DNA of 64,000 bases. Origin: Orthonyx spaldingii. Its lineage: Eukaryota; Chordata; Aves; Passeriformes; Orthonychidae. The notes beneath the pieces were generated by a model that was not told the origin of the DNA, made no database searches, and saw only the letters and a list, made by a program, of their open reading frames with translations. Numbering within the stretch: position 1 is the stretch's first letter; the number at the start of each line of letters is the position of its first letter. The stretch covers positions 812,229 through 876,228 of the forward strand of contig VZTJ01005670.1 in assembly GCA_013397795.1 (NCBI GenBank), read 5' to 3'. This document shows positions 47,501 to 56,067 of the stretch, piece after piece. Both the position numbers and the translations under genes were made by a program.

Positions 47501-50500
47501 CACTTGTTCTGTTGGCTACATTGCTGACCTATCTGAAAGTAGCCCTTGGGTTTTGGTTGAAAATTAGGTCCTTCTGGGAGCAGAGTAGAAAAGACTTGGG
47601 GGAGCTAATTGGGTTTACTTCAGGGTGAAGGCTGAAGGAGGATTATTGCAGTAATAATTGGTGTGTGGGAAATTGGACAGCAGCATCCAAAGAATGCTAG
47701 ATGGGACAGTTTTCCAAGGGAGGAGGGTGTCCCAGACTGCCCATAAACAGTCCTGCCTTCAGAGACCCTCTGTGTCAGCTTCTGGTTTGGAGCAGGACAG
47801 AGTTATTTCCCAGGCTGTTACACTTTCTGCTGCTGTAGGAGGGAATCAGGGGACAAGGAGTTGTTCTGGAAAATGCTTATCTTTCAAAAGTTGTTCTGAA
47901 ATGTGTGCTAAAAGAGGAACAAAGGACACTGAGTAGAAATACCAAGTTTATATTATAAAAAAAAGAGAACAGAGGTTGATGCAATGTCTGAACCATACAG
48001 TGATGAAAAATAATCAGAAATGGTAAGTTTTAAATCAGTGTCATCACCTTCTTGTGAAAAAAGGAATTAAATAAAAGGGTAAAAGTTAGGTGAGAGAAAA
48101 AGAAATTTAGGAGACCTCAATGGAAGGCTCATGGGAACCCACCAAAAAGGGTTTGAAGCGTACAGAAGAAATCACCTCAAGAAATAGATGAAAATGTGAA
48201 AGAAGAAAGCACTCTTGGCACTGGGACTAGCAGAAAGAAGCACTCCACACAGAGGCAAGAAACTCCTGTCATAAAACCAGGCTCTGTCAGGAAGCATTGC
48301 TTCACTTGACATCTATTGAAAATTTCTTGAGATTTCATACACTATTATTTTGATCTGAGAGCTCACAGGATATAACCTGGTAAGAAACTGTTAGAGACAG
48401 ATCAGTTTGGATAACCTACAAGTTCTTTAAAGTCTGTCTGTAATTAATCCTATTAAGCCTGTGCTCCAGAATTTTTTCATTACAACCCTGGAACTCTACA
48501 TTGCTGTAAACACTACAGACTGTTCTGTTCAACAGAAGCTTTGCTGCTTTTTAATGATTTCTGTATTTATCAGAAAGTATTTATACTTATATGTGACTAT
48601 TAAAGGAAAATGCAATGATTTTAGACCGTTTTGAGAGTAGAGCAAAACTGTTCTCCTGAGTAGTCTTCATTCATGCTGTCCATTGAACACATGGCTAAAT
48701 GCTATCCTTGCTTATTTAGGCACTGCTCCTTTTGAAAGAGAAATGTGAAAAAATGATCAAGGGTTGTTCTTAAATAAACAAATGTTCTTCTTATTCTTTC
48801 TTTTGCTTTGCTTTAGGTTGGTTATTTATGGACAGTACTGCAGTCAAGTGGAGATAGCGATATCGTGCTTAGACAATATCTCTAAGACAAAAGAAGATGT
48901 TAAATTGAAGTTAGAGGTATCAGTTTTTTTAAACATATATATATATATATGCACATGCTGTACCGTGTGTTTCTGTGACTGCATCCTGCCTTCATTGAAG
49001 TCAAAACCTTTATGATGACAAAACTAGCTAGACTGATAAGTGAATGTGTTTCTCCTCATTCTTCTGGAGCCTCTGATCAAATGAAAATGTGCTGCATGTA
49101 CAACAGTACACATCCTGATCCTGAAGTGAAGGGAGAATTGCCACTGACATTAGTAGAGTTAGGGTTTTCTTTCAGGAAGTGATCATCAGTGGTACCCTTC
49201 CATTTATCAGGATATCTCGGCTGGAACACAGAATTGCAGGATCATGCAGATTGGGGGGGACTTGCAGGCTGAACAAGCCTTTGTCCCATAGGCTCTGGGT
49301 TGTGTGCCGTGACCCCTGGGTCCTTTCTGCAGAGCTGCTCCCCACCTGCTCAGCCCTCAGGATTAGCATATCCCTGGCTAGTGCCTACCTTGCCTTGTTG
49401 CCTTCATGTGAGGTTTGTGTTGGATCTGCCCTGAAGAGTGTCAGCTGCACCTCTGAGCTGTGCTGTCTGCAGACCTGCTGTGGGTGGCCTGTGGCTTTTG
49501 GCAGATCATTGCCAAAGGCACTAAAGGAGAGGGATCCTTGGACAGACCCCTGAAGAGCTCTGTTTGCAATTGTCCCTCAGGTATTGTAGGAATATTAGTC
49601 ACTGCACTTTTTGAGCCTCATAATCCAGTCAGTTTTTTATAGACCTGGAGCATAACATCCCAACTCAGATATTACTGTACTGTGAGAGATGAAGCCTTGG
49701 AAAAGTCAAGGTAGACTATCCCCACCCGTTCACAGATCTAGCCATTTCATTGTGGAAAGAAGTCAAGTAGGTCAAACATTGATTTACCTGTGGTAAATCC
49801 ATGCTGGATATTCCCATATACCTTCTTCATGGGCCCAGATATTGCTTCTGAGAGGACTTGCTCCACAATTTTTGCAGTGAAGTGCTGAAGTGAGACTGAC
49901 TGGCCTGTAGTTTCCATGATTACCTTTTGCCTTTTTTTTTTTTTCCCCCCATAAGTATATATAATTGTTTTTTTAGCTGTATGGAATGCCTAATTTCTGT
50001 TGCCTTTGTTCTACTCTCTCATGCATGTTGAAACATCTAAGAACAAGTGACTAGATGCAGGCTTTTTTTTTGCTTTTTTTGGTACTGCCATATCAACTGT
50101 TTTTCTTCATTTTGTTGATGTTATTAATCAGAAGCTTAATATAGTTGCTTATATGTCACTGAATTTTCATATATATCACTTGAATAGTTTTATTTTCTAG
50201 CTCTATTGTCATGTTCTTTCTTCTGCTTTGAACCAGGAATGTTCCAAGAGGGCCAATAACGGGAAATTTACATTGCGGGATCTCTTAGTGGTTCCAATGC
50301 AGAGAGTGCTAAAATATCACCTACTGCTCCAGGTATTTTATTTTTGAAATTTAAGGGGGCTGAGAGCAAAACTGTGATTGTTTATCGTCAGTGGGTTGTA
50401 AAAATGAAAGCTAAATGTCTTTATCAAAGGAAAGTGATTGATGCTTCCCTAGATAGGTTATGAAATAAAATTCAGTCAAGTGCAGGGTTTCTCCCAGAGA

Positions 50501-53500
50501 TCCTTTCTTAGAGCTGAAGCATATCTGGGGAAAATGGAATAAAATGTGATTGTTTCCTCAGTCTCTGGACCTTTTGTTGTTGGTATGTTTAAAAAGGTTA
50601 GTAGTACCAAACTGTAACCATGGTACTTGGAAATGTGAACCATTAACCCCAAAAGAGGAAGCTGGGCCATACATACAGCATACTTTTAAGATACTTCTTT
50701 GCTGTCATAAATTGCAATTAAGCCATATTTATTTTGAAATGCTTCTTGTTATAACCCACAAAGCATTAGCTTTTGCAGTTAGTCTTGTAATAAGGGTGGA
50801 GAGTCTTATAAATTTAATTTGATAGCTGTGCCAGGAGACTCATTAGTTCAGCTGCAAAGAAATGTATTACTATATTAGACTGTCAACCCTGCTGATGCTT
50901 GTAAAATGTCATTTTAAAAAGATCTACTACTTCTATGTGGAGCATAATTTTGGCTCGGCAGAACAACATACGTTTCGTAATATTAAACTTTTGAAATACT
51001 TCTATAAATGAGTCATCAATATTTTGATCGATGCAAAATTGGGAAAAGCAAAATGAATGGCACAACTTCGTTTAAAAAAATTTGAGATCTGATTCATGAT
51101 TTTATAATCAACCTGTATATTGTGGAAAGATGGTACACAATGTCACTATGCTCTGTGTAACACTATCTATATGTTGTACAAGAAAAAGATTTTACAGACT
51201 TGGAAAGAAAATAATGAGTAAATTAGCAGAATTGTAATGCAAATATAAGTACTAATTACTTATTATTAATTGTAATATAAGTATTCAAAAATACTGTTTA
51301 ATTTCCTATGATTTTGCCAAGTTATGTGAGCTGAAATGTATAATTATTGCCTCAAATTATAAAGAAGAAATGACTTGTTTCCCCAAGAGGTTACACTTCC
51401 TCTCCAAAAAGCCCAAAAAAACCCCTGTATTTTCCATATGAGAAGTGGCTAAAAGAATTATTTGAACATGTAAATTTTATCTCAGTATGTTTTCTGAGTC
51501 AGCTTCCTCTTAGGTATAATACGACAGTGACTTTTAAGCTGTGCACAGTTCAGCTGAGGTTTTTTGCCAGCATGGATCCCTGTCTGCAGATAAATGCATG
51601 CTTTGCTTTGGAATAGGATGAAATACCATATAGGAATGTGTAAATGAACTGTTTACCTGGGCTTCCAGCATGCCCAAACAGTAATGATCTGATTTGGCAA
51701 GTTTTAAGTGCTAGACAGACCGAATTCACTTCTGGTGATGGTTCATTAGCAGCTGAAGTCAGTGTTTAGGCTGTACAGCAATCATTCCTAAACACTTGCC
51801 AATTAACTGTTTGCAATAGTCCCACTCACTGATAGGCTGCTCACTGTAGGGATGAAAATGCCTGTTCTTGGGTTTTGTTTTTTGGTTTTGGCTTCTTTAT
51901 TTTTTGGGGGGTGGGGATGAGCAAGGATGATTTGAATTTATAAACTGACAAACAGTAGGTGAAAGTTTTAACTGCTCTATCCACAGGAGCTGGTCAAGCA
52001 CACTACTGATCCCATGGAGAAGGCAAATCTGAAACTGGCACTTGATGCAATGAAGGTGAGTATTTATGGCAGTGAAGTATTTATGTCTGTTGGCAGTTAG
52101 AATGGTAGCTCAGAACTGTATTTCCTGGAAGAGATCATGTTCTTCACAACCTTTCAAACGTGTTTTCACAGGTTCCTGTGAGCTCTGTATGCCATGGCAA
52201 GTATAAAGTTGAGGGTTTTGCTCAAGTCTGGGAAACAAGTTCAGTAGTTTTCTGAAGAAGTGGGTTTGTGAAATGGAACTTCCCCATTTTGGGTTACTTT
52301 TGCATTTGCTGACAAACAGGTGTTTCAATCATGTTGGTCTTGCTTCTGAAATTTAGGAATATTTCTCCTCCTGTCAGTATGAATCAAGGTCAGTAATTTC
52401 CCAGTGAGATGAAGAGCCATCTTTGTTTACAAGACCTTTTTCTGTCTTCTTAATATGATCTCTGTGGCTTTACCTTTGAAAGCAGCAGCATCTTTTTGGA
52501 GGTAGGGTACCTGTCACTATACATTCACCTGCAAGTGTTACAAACAAGTGCTTTATAGAATAGCTGTGCTGCCTTGTGCATAAGGTAATATATTATGTGC
52601 TCCTCTGCACAGCTTCAGAAACAAAGCACAGGTCTGCTTCAGTTGGCTTCATGGCATGAATGGTGACATTCATGTGCTGGAATTGGGAAATTTTTTCTAT
52701 TCTTCGTGGGGAAAGGAGCCAACACTACATAAATTATATCTCCTGTTGTAATCTGTATGGCCCACCGTAGATGTTGAAGTCAGACTAAGTTAGTTTTGGG
52801 TCACATAGCTGTCTCATATTTTATGACTGCCTTGAATGCCTGGAATACAAATCAGCTCACAAATGAGATTTTTAGTTCCCTTTTTTGTTATCCATTTTTG
52901 TGCAGTGAATGTAGAGGGACAGACACCATGATAATTTCCCTTGGAGAGGTGCCTGAAAAGAGATGTCGCAGTGTTTCATCCATCTAGTGGCAAGCCATGC
53001 ATCCTAGTTGCTGCTAATTGGCTATGAAAAAAATGTTTCATATTTACCCCTACTTCTTCATTCCTATTTGCCGCCTTTCTTCATTGTTGGTGTCTGTTGG
53101 ACTGAAAAATCAAAGAAACCTCTTGCCAGAGTGGCTGTGGCAGATATGTGCTGGCTGGCAGGACGTAACCAAACAAAATACCACAAAACCTCACACCCAC
53201 CCCCTCCAAACCCACAAACCTCCTGAGGTGTGAGTGTCCCTCCTTAAGGTTGCAGCATTGTTTCCATTCTGATTTGCTGTAGTCCCTGCCATTGTAGTAG
53301 AAATAACAGTGTAGCATTGGTGTTTTGCTTCTAAAAACCCTGGTGTCTCTCCTCAAAAAGAAATGTCTTGGGAAAAACTGCTAGGAAAGTGGTACTGCCC
53401 CCCAGGAAAGACAATTCTTGGAATGATTTTGCTGTTGGATTTCTTTTAACAGCAAGAAAGGAGGTTATTTAATTTCTAAGCTAAGTCTTTAAAGACTGAT

Positions 53501-56067
53501 GTGAATGTATCCTGCACAGATCCATTTGGTAAGCTGGCGTAATGACTGCAGTTATTCATAGATTCTGATTAAAAACATCTTAGGAAGAAGATGTATTTTC
53601 TTCCCACCCTCCAAATTTGTGGCTGTATTCAAGGGATACTGTAAAAGCAAGTTAGGAAGATCAGAATGCCTTTTCCAACTGCTGCTCTCAGCATCCCTGA
53701 CCTTACCAATTACCTCTTCTGCTCACTCCTCATCTCTAGCCATAAACAGAGAAGCCCCAGCAAATTGTCACTATTACTCAAGCATGTTCAGAACATTTTA
53801 AAGGCTTTAGTGAAAGTGTACAGTACATGTTCTGGTAAAGGGCACAATAATGATCTCACCCTGTGACTTCAGGTAGTATATCCCTTCAAAAGCCCCTTTG
53901 AAAATCTGCTGTGTAATGGCTTCTCTCTGCTGTGCAACAGTAAGAGCAAGATCCCACTGCTGGGGCTGTAGTTTTTCCTCTTCCAATAAGCACCCAGGTT
54001 TATGATTCCTTTACACCTTACATTCTGCTTTTGAGCTGCCTTATATATGTTTTCTGCTATAGTATCTATTTACCTGCTATTTACCTCAGATATTGGATGT
54101 TCACTGCTTTTTCAGTGTTGTGCTGCATAAATTACATTTCATCTTGAATCTTGAAAATAAGATACTCAAGAAATTCAGAAAAAATCAGCTCTCTTTTAGA
54201 ATTTGTTACTTGTTTCCCTCTTTCTTGATAATCAATTCATGTTTCAATAGACATCATGAAGAATATTGTAACTATTATTGAAGATATGCAGATACTTTTT
54301 TCCTTCTTTATTTAGGCATAACTATTGGTGGTTCTTGAACGTTAAAGGGAATTTCAAAAGAAATTACTAAATATGTAGATAAGTCAAAGATAAAATTAGA
54401 AATAAACTTGTCAAAATAATCTATTAAAGCAGTCTGTTATAGAAAGGTTTTTTTTTCTCCTTTTTGCTGTTGATACTCTAGGACTTGGCTCAATATGTAA
54501 ATGAAGTAAAGAGAGATAATGAAACACTTCGTGAAATTAGACAGTTTCAACTATCAATAGAGAATTTGGTATGTGATTTTTTAAATTTACATACAGTTTT
54601 TAAATCACTTTGAATCAAAAATATTGATGTATTTTTTTTCCTGATTTCATATGAGTTTATAGTACTTTTGGTAATATTTAAGTACAAGTATGTTTTGCTT
54701 GGTTTAGAATGATATGGATATTAATGTACATAAATCTCTGCTATTCTGGGTTTTGGTAGTTAAATATATTTGCATAATTAAAGGTTTGTATGTGTCCAGT
54801 GACTCTCGGGTGTTTTTGTAATGGGAAAACTTTTCCTGTTTGAAGACAAAAATAGAATGGACTGATTCTTTATAGTATTTAGTTCAGACAGTAGCAAGGA
54901 AAAGATGTTTCTTGGTCTTAAAAGTCCTTTTTTGGGGTAAAGGAGTGAGTGGTTTGACATTTGAATGTGTTGCTATCTTCACACTTTTGCTGTATGGAAT
55001 CATACATTTCACTTCTGTTTCAGAACCATTCCCTCTTACAGTATGGGAGACCTCAGGGTGATGGGGAGATACGGATAACGACGTTAGACAAGCGTGCAAG
55101 GCAAGACAGGTGATGGCATAACTTGTGGTGTTTGCTACTGAAAACCTGGGAAGTAACTCTCTGTAGATCTGAGGTCAGCTCACTGATTCTTGGGGGCTTT
55201 CCATTCCACTGGGCATTCACAGAGCCTGTCTGCCATTTTCCAAGTGAATGTGCGAAGTGATGAATGGAAAATGAATTATTACATTCTTATCCAAGATCAC
55301 AAAGTCCCTTACAAGGAGTAGGTCTTAAGCAAAATTACTTTCAATGTTGGTTGTTTTATTAGCCAGTAGTTTGCTTCTTCACCTTCAAAATTTTAAATGC
55401 CACTGGCAGAAGTGTGTAAAATAAGACTTTTTCGTGTTGGCTTTCTGGAGTGGTATTAACCATCTGTGTATTGTATTTTCATAGGCATATCTTCTTGTTT
55501 GATCTAGCTGTCATTGTTTGCAAACGGAGAGGGGATAATTACGAAATGAAGGAAATAATAGATCTTCAGAAATACAAAATTACGAATAACCCCACTACTG
55601 ATAAAGAAAATAAGAAGGTAAATATTTGTTGCTAGTTCACATAAAATGTATATTTTTAGCAAGAATTTGAAGCATTTTTCAGGAGTTAAAAATGTGAATA
55701 CAATTTATTTAAGATGTTTTTTGTTTTAAATATAAGCTGGAATGAATATTTAGAAATGTGAACTTGGTTTATTTTTTCATGTAATTAAAATGTTTGAGTA
55801 AGTCATTCTAAGGGAACACAATCATATGGTCTTGCTGTTCCCAAAATTAATGAATTACAGAATATACAAATGCTTTGTTACTTTTTAGGGCTTTTTTTTT
55901 TTTCCTTTTCCTTTCTTCATAACTGATGACCTTTGTACTACCAATCTTCTTATGCAGTGGTCATATGGCTTCTACCTCATTCATACCCAAGGTGAAAATG
56001 GTTTAGAAGTTTATTGCAAAACTAAAGACTTGAAGAAAAAATGGCTTGAACAATTTCAGATGGCTCT
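12043..56067 (+). CDS. VAV3: VAV3 Rho-family guanine nucleotide exchange factor, exons 2-15 (partial gene)
   Basis: Fourteen exons (12043-12159, 37457-37515, 38216-38281, 40543-40651, 43248-43340, 43440-43508, 46732-46835, 48817-48916, 50237-50332, 51987-52055, 54482-54568, 55024-55109, 55485-55617, 55958-56067) join into one frame of 432 codons plus 2 bases without a stop. VAV proteins are cytosolic exchange factors that load GTP onto Rac/Rho GTPases after tyrosine phosphorylation downstream of immune and growth-factor receptors. The order seen is late CH domain, acidic region with EDIY, ELYDC and EVYEDLM tyrosine motifs, DH domain, then PH domain ending in the KKKW helix. EVYEDLM, the KCTENDIRSCC stretch and the PH sequence point to VAV3 rather than VAV1 or VAV2. 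All introns are GT-AG and phases agree. Exon 1 and the C1, SH3, SH2 and SH3 exons lie outside. Paralogue choice rests on remembered family sequences. Confidence 0.96.
19011..19040. repeat. 15-bp tandem duplication
   Basis: Two adjacent 15-base copies reading aatgtctt(c/t)tgttga differ at one base. This looks like a simple replication-slippage duplication in intron 2. Confidence 0.85.
21409..21436. repeat. TG/TA dinucleotide-rich microsatellite
   Basis: A short GTGTGTGT run passes into TATATGTATATGTATA in intron 2. It is an imperfect microsatellite with no sign of function. Confidence 0.8.
22071..22086. repeat. CT dinucleotide microsatellite
   Basis: About eight uninterrupted CT units in intron 2. 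A simple repeat; nothing next to it suggests a splice acceptor in use. Confidence 0.85.
25315..25566 (+). repeat. 5' LTR of the miniature element
   Basis: This copy starts CGTGGC where the 3' copy has TGTGGG and ends AGA where the other has ACA, so both termini have mutated from a TG...CA form. It carries a CCAAT box (25411-25415) and a TATA box (25447-25455) 32 bases further on, marking the U3/R region. The last shared bases with the 3' LTR set the end. Confidence 0.85.
25411..25455 (+). promoter_or_regulatory. CCAAT and TATA boxes of the 5' LTR
   Basis: CCAAT at 25411-25415 and TATAAAAGG at 25447-25455 have the spacing of an RNA polymerase II core promoter. Both are kept unchanged in the 3' LTR (26200-26204 and 26236-26244) despite roughly 12% overall divergence. 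Whether either is active now is unknown. Confidence 0.7.
25569..25586 (+). other. Primer-binding site, apparently elongator tRNA-Met
   Basis: The 18 bases starting TGGTGCCC two bases after the 5' LTR are in the right place for a tRNA primer site, and TGG pairs with the tRNA CCA end. From my memory of vertebrate elongator tRNA-Met, 17 of 18 positions are complementary. The one mismatch is a C-to-T change at a former CpG. The tRNA match needs checking against real tRNA sequences. Confidence 0.65.
25685..25868 (+). repeat. Imperfect tandem duplication inside the LTR element
   Basis: Two diverged copies of a segment of about 80-95 bp lie end to end. Both contain AAGAGAGCCTAAGG near the start, GGACACC in the middle and AGGTGAGCGA near the end (about 25685-25784 and 25785-25868). 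They differ by many substitutions and small indels, so the duplication predates or is as old as the insertion. Confidence 0.7.
26085..26103 (+). other. Polypurine tract of the LTR element
   Basis: Thirteen A, four G and two A directly precede the 3' LTR, separated by one T. This is the expected plus-strand primer position in an LTR retroelement and fixes the orientation as +. Confidence 0.8.
26105..26356 (+). repeat. 3' LTR of the miniature element
   Basis: 252 bp, starting TGTGGG and ending ACA, with CCAAT (26200-26204) and TATAAAAGG (26236-26244). It aligns to the 5' LTR end to end with small indels and about 30 differences by eye. TTGTA at 26358-26362 matches the bases before the 5' LTR. 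A six-base reading of the duplication (attgta against gttgta) is also possible with one mismatch. Confidence 0.85.
31376..31392. repeat. Poly(T) tract, 17 bases
   Basis: An uninterrupted T run in intron 2 with no recognised retroposon body beside it. Confidence 0.9.
34139..34175. repeat. Possible short CR1-end-like fragment
   Basis: The phrase agaatcatagagttattgag resembles the short AATCATAGAATC-type motif found at the ends of many bird CR1 copies. It is only a few tens of bases long, and no wider homology was recognised, so the call is weak. Confidence 0.2.
35559..35613. repeat. Poly(T) tract with nearby ambiguous base
   Basis: A run of 28 T (35559-35586) is followed within 30 bases by the only N in the window (35613). 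The local assembly is likely uncertain here, and the true tract length may differ. Confidence 0.9.
37017..37270. promoter_or_regulatory. CpG-rich patch just upstream of exon 3
   Basis: About 250 bases are strikingly GC-rich, with roughly 18 CpG counted by eye, inside AT-rich CpG-poor intron sequence. A GCTTTGG motif recurs about every 25-35 bases in its first half, and CCTGGATCGCTCCCTC occurs twice (near 37101 and 37134), so it may in part be a diverged minisatellite. Unmethylated CpG clusters often mark promoters. An intragenic VAV3 promoter is possible but unproven; no TATA box is seen. Confidence 0.4.
37427..37456 (+). other. VAV3: Optional 10-codon in-frame extension of exon 3
   Basis: A second good acceptor (tacttcttttttgcag) ends at 37426, exactly 30 bases before the conserved exon 3 start. 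Its use would add VIVVCFLLLQ in frame, with no stop, inside the CH domain. The conserved VAV3 sequence uses the downstream site, so this is an alternative only. The bases after it read gtaatt, so the site also has the AG|GTAA form of a recursive splice point. Confidence 0.35.
37457..37515 (+). CDS. VAV3: VAV3 exon 3 (end of CH domain)
   Basis: 59 bp, phase 0 to 2, encoding VIETLSKLSRTPIALGTGI and the first two bases of an Arg codon (about residues 108-127). It closes the CH domain. The acceptor is ttcttctgcag and the donor ag|gtaagt. Skipping this exon alone would shift the frame. A competing in-frame acceptor lies 30 bases upstream. Confidence 0.96.
37516..38215 (+). other. VAV3: VAV3 intron 3
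   Basis: 700 bases, donor gtaagt and acceptor tttttctttttatag. AT-rich; I see nothing else in it. Confidence 0.92.
38216..38281 (+). CDS. VAV3: VAV3 exon 4 (start of acidic region)
   Basis: 66 bp, phase 2 to 2, encoding PFPTEESVDDEDIYKGLPDLI plus split codons (about residues 128-149). It contains EDIYKGL, whose tyrosine falls at 141 and corresponds to the first of three regulatory acidic-region tyrosines known in VAV proteins. Skipping would stay in frame and remove this tyrosine. Donor ga|gtaagt. Confidence 0.96.
38282..40542 (+). other. VAV3: VAV3 intron 4
   Basis: 2261 bases, donor gtaagt and acceptor ttgtcttttcag. It holds a 158-codon minus-strand open frame (38891-39367) that I judge to be chance, and no recognised repeat. 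Confidence 0.92.
40543..40651 (+). CDS. VAV3: VAV3 exon 5 (acidic region)
   Basis: 109 bp, phase 2 to 0, encoding 36 residues from ETGVEEDEEL to KDEAAQQP (about 150-185). Tyrosines in ELYDCVY (160) and EVYEDLM (173) match the inhibitory sites that bind the DH active face until phosphorylated by Src/Syk-family kinases. The run of Glu/Asp is the acidic region itself. Donor cct|gtatgt. This exon is the best single identifier of VAV3. Confidence 0.97.
40652..43247 (+). other. VAV3: VAV3 intron 5
   Basis: 2596 bases, donor gtatgt and acceptor ttgtaattgcag. A 127-codon minus-strand open frame (41535-41918) shows no recognised domain. I see nothing else. Confidence 0.92.
43248..43340 (+). CDS. VAV3: VAV3 exon 6 (start of DH domain)
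   Basis: 93 bp, phase 0 to 0, encoding KCTENDIRSCC to TLESIEK (about residues 186-216). It starts the Dbl-homology domain and includes EIKQTEEKYTETL, conserved region 1, which contacts the GTPase switch region in this family. Donor aaa|gtaaga. Only 99 bases separate it from exon 7. Confidence 0.97.
43341..43439 (+). other. VAV3: VAV3 intron 6 (99 bp)
   Basis: The shortest intron in the window. The frame of exon 6 stays open for 28 codons into it before a stop at about 43425, so retention would truncate the protein in the DH domain. Acceptor tctttttcttgcag. Confidence 0.94.
43440..43508 (+). CDS. VAV3: VAV3 exon 7 (DH domain)
   Basis: 69 bp, phase 0 to 0, encoding FFMVPLKRFLSASDFDTVFINIP (residues 217-239 in pieces under this numbering). 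It continues the DH helical bundle. The first residue is Phe where I recall Tyr in mammalian VAV3. Donor cct|gtgagt. Confidence 0.95.
43509..46731 (+). other. VAV3: VAV3 intron 7
   Basis: 3223 bases, donor gtgagt and acceptor ctgtttttaag. It includes a degenerate TA/TG-rich tract near 45463-45575 in which both strands stay open for 75-79 codons because of base composition. Nothing else recognised. Confidence 0.92.
45463..45575. repeat. Degenerate TA/TG-rich low-complexity tract
   Basis: Repeated TATAT, TGTATG and GCATATATA phrases over about 110 bases, ending in an ATATATATAT run near 45561-45571. It looks like a decayed microsatellite. Confidence 0.7.
46732..46835 (+). CDS. VAV3: VAV3 exon 8 (DH domain)
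   Basis: 104 bp, phase 0 to 2, encoding DLVKIHRNLTQDINDS to QIFINYKE plus a split Arg codon (about residues 240-274). It supplies central DH helices. The acceptor uses AAG rather than CAG after a short T run; the donor is ag|gtaaga. Confidence 0.95.
46836..48816 (+). other. VAV3: VAV3 intron 8
   Basis: 1981 bases, donor gtaaga and acceptor ttgctttgctttag. A 92-codon plus-strand frame at 47658-47936 has no recognised domain. Nothing else seen. Confidence 0.92.
48817..48916 (+). CDS. VAV3: VAV3 exon 9 (DH domain)
   Basis: 100 bp, phase 2 to 0, completing an Arg codon and encoding LVIYGQYCSQVEIAIS to DVKLKLE (about residues 275-307). It belongs to the DH core. The donor gag|gtatca is weak, lacking the usual G at +5. 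Skipping this exon alone would shift the frame. Confidence 0.96.
48917..50236 (+). other. VAV3: VAV3 intron 9
   Basis: 1320 bases, weak donor gtatca and acceptor ctgctttgaaccag. An ATATATATATATAT run lies near 48937-48950, and most of the middle is a decayed antisense CR1 copy (about 49210-49925). Confidence 0.92.
49210..49925 (-). mobile_element. Decayed CR1-like non-LTR retroelement, antisense
   Basis: On the minus strand, frames interrupted by stops and frameshifts show reverse-transcriptase motifs in the order known for CR1 elements: NYRPVSLTS (49912 to 49886), QHGFTTGKS (near 49806-49780) and IVYLDFSKA (49721 to about 49694). Further on, LGSSSAERTQGS resembles the CR1 C-terminal region, and the 3' end is near ATTCTGTG, like the CR1 tail motif. 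Segments between RT and the tail are missing or scrambled. CR1 is the main non-LTR family of birds and other sauropsids. The copy cannot be active. Confidence 0.8.
50237..50332 (+). CDS. VAV3: VAV3 exon 10 (DH conserved region 3)
   Basis: 96 bp, phase 0 to 0, encoding ECSKRANNGKFTLRDLL through VPMQRVLKYHLLLQ (about residues 308-339). The PMQRVLKYHLLL helix is the hallmark of DH domains and forms much of the GTPase-binding face. The donor cag|gtattt is weak after +2. Skipping would stay in frame but remove this helix and should abolish exchange activity. Confidence 0.97.
50333..51986 (+). other. VAV3: VAV3 intron 10
   Basis: 1654 bases, donor gtattt and acceptor ctgctctatccacag. AT-rich; no recognised repeat or gene. 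Confidence 0.92.
51987..52055 (+). CDS. VAV3: VAV3 exon 11 (DH domain)
   Basis: 69 bp, phase 0 to 0, encoding ELVKHTTDPMEKANLKLALDAMK in pieces (about residues 340-362). It continues the long DH helix after the QRVLKYHLLL motif. Donor aag|gtgagt. Skipping would be in frame. Confidence 0.96.
52056..54481 (+). other. VAV3: VAV3 intron 11
   Basis: 2426 bases, donor gtgagt and acceptor ttgatactctag. No recognised repeat or gene. Confidence 0.92.
54482..54568 (+). CDS. VAV3: VAV3 exon 12 (DH-PH junction)
   Basis: 87 bp, phase 0 to 0, encoding DLAQYVNEVKRDNETLREI to QLSIENL (about residues 363-391). It ends the last DH helix and leads into the PH domain. Donor ttg|gtatgt. Confidence 0.96.
54569..55023 (+). 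other. VAV3: VAV3 intron 12
   Basis: 455 bases, donor gtatgt and acceptor acttctgtttcag. Nothing else seen. Confidence 0.92.
55024..55109 (+). CDS. VAV3: VAV3 exon 13 (start of PH domain)
   Basis: 86 bp, phase 0 to 2, encoding NHSLLQYGRPQGDGEIRI to DKRARQD and a split Arg codon (about residues 392-420). It opens the pleckstrin-homology domain. Its first eight residues differ most from the mammalian VAV3 I remember. Donor ag|gtgatg. Confidence 0.95.
55110..55484 (+). other. VAV3: VAV3 intron 13
   Basis: 375 bases, donor gtgatg and acceptor ttgtattttcatag. Nothing else seen. Confidence 0.92.
55485..55617 (+). CDS. VAV3: VAV3 exon 14 (PH domain)
   Basis: 133 bp, phase 2 to 0, encoding HIFLFDLAVIVCKRRGDNY to TTDKENKK (about residues 421-464). 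These are PH beta strands with the conserved IFLFDLAVIVCKR core and a loop rich in basic and polar residues. Donor aag|gtaaat. Confidence 0.97.
55618..55957 (+). other. VAV3: VAV3 intron 14
   Basis: 340 bases, donor gtaaat and acceptor aatcttcttatgcag. A T/C-rich stretch near 55889-55917 lies upstream of the acceptor. Nothing else seen. Confidence 0.92.
55958..56067 (+). CDS. VAV3: VAV3 exon 15 (end of PH domain)
   Basis: 110 bp, phase 0 to 2, encoding WSYGFYLIHTQGENGLEVY to KKKWLEQFQMA plus a split codon (about residues 465-501). It ends with the C-terminal PH helix and its near-invariant Trp (493 here). Donor ct|gtaagt. The following C1-domain exon is not found before the window ends. Confidence 0.97.
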
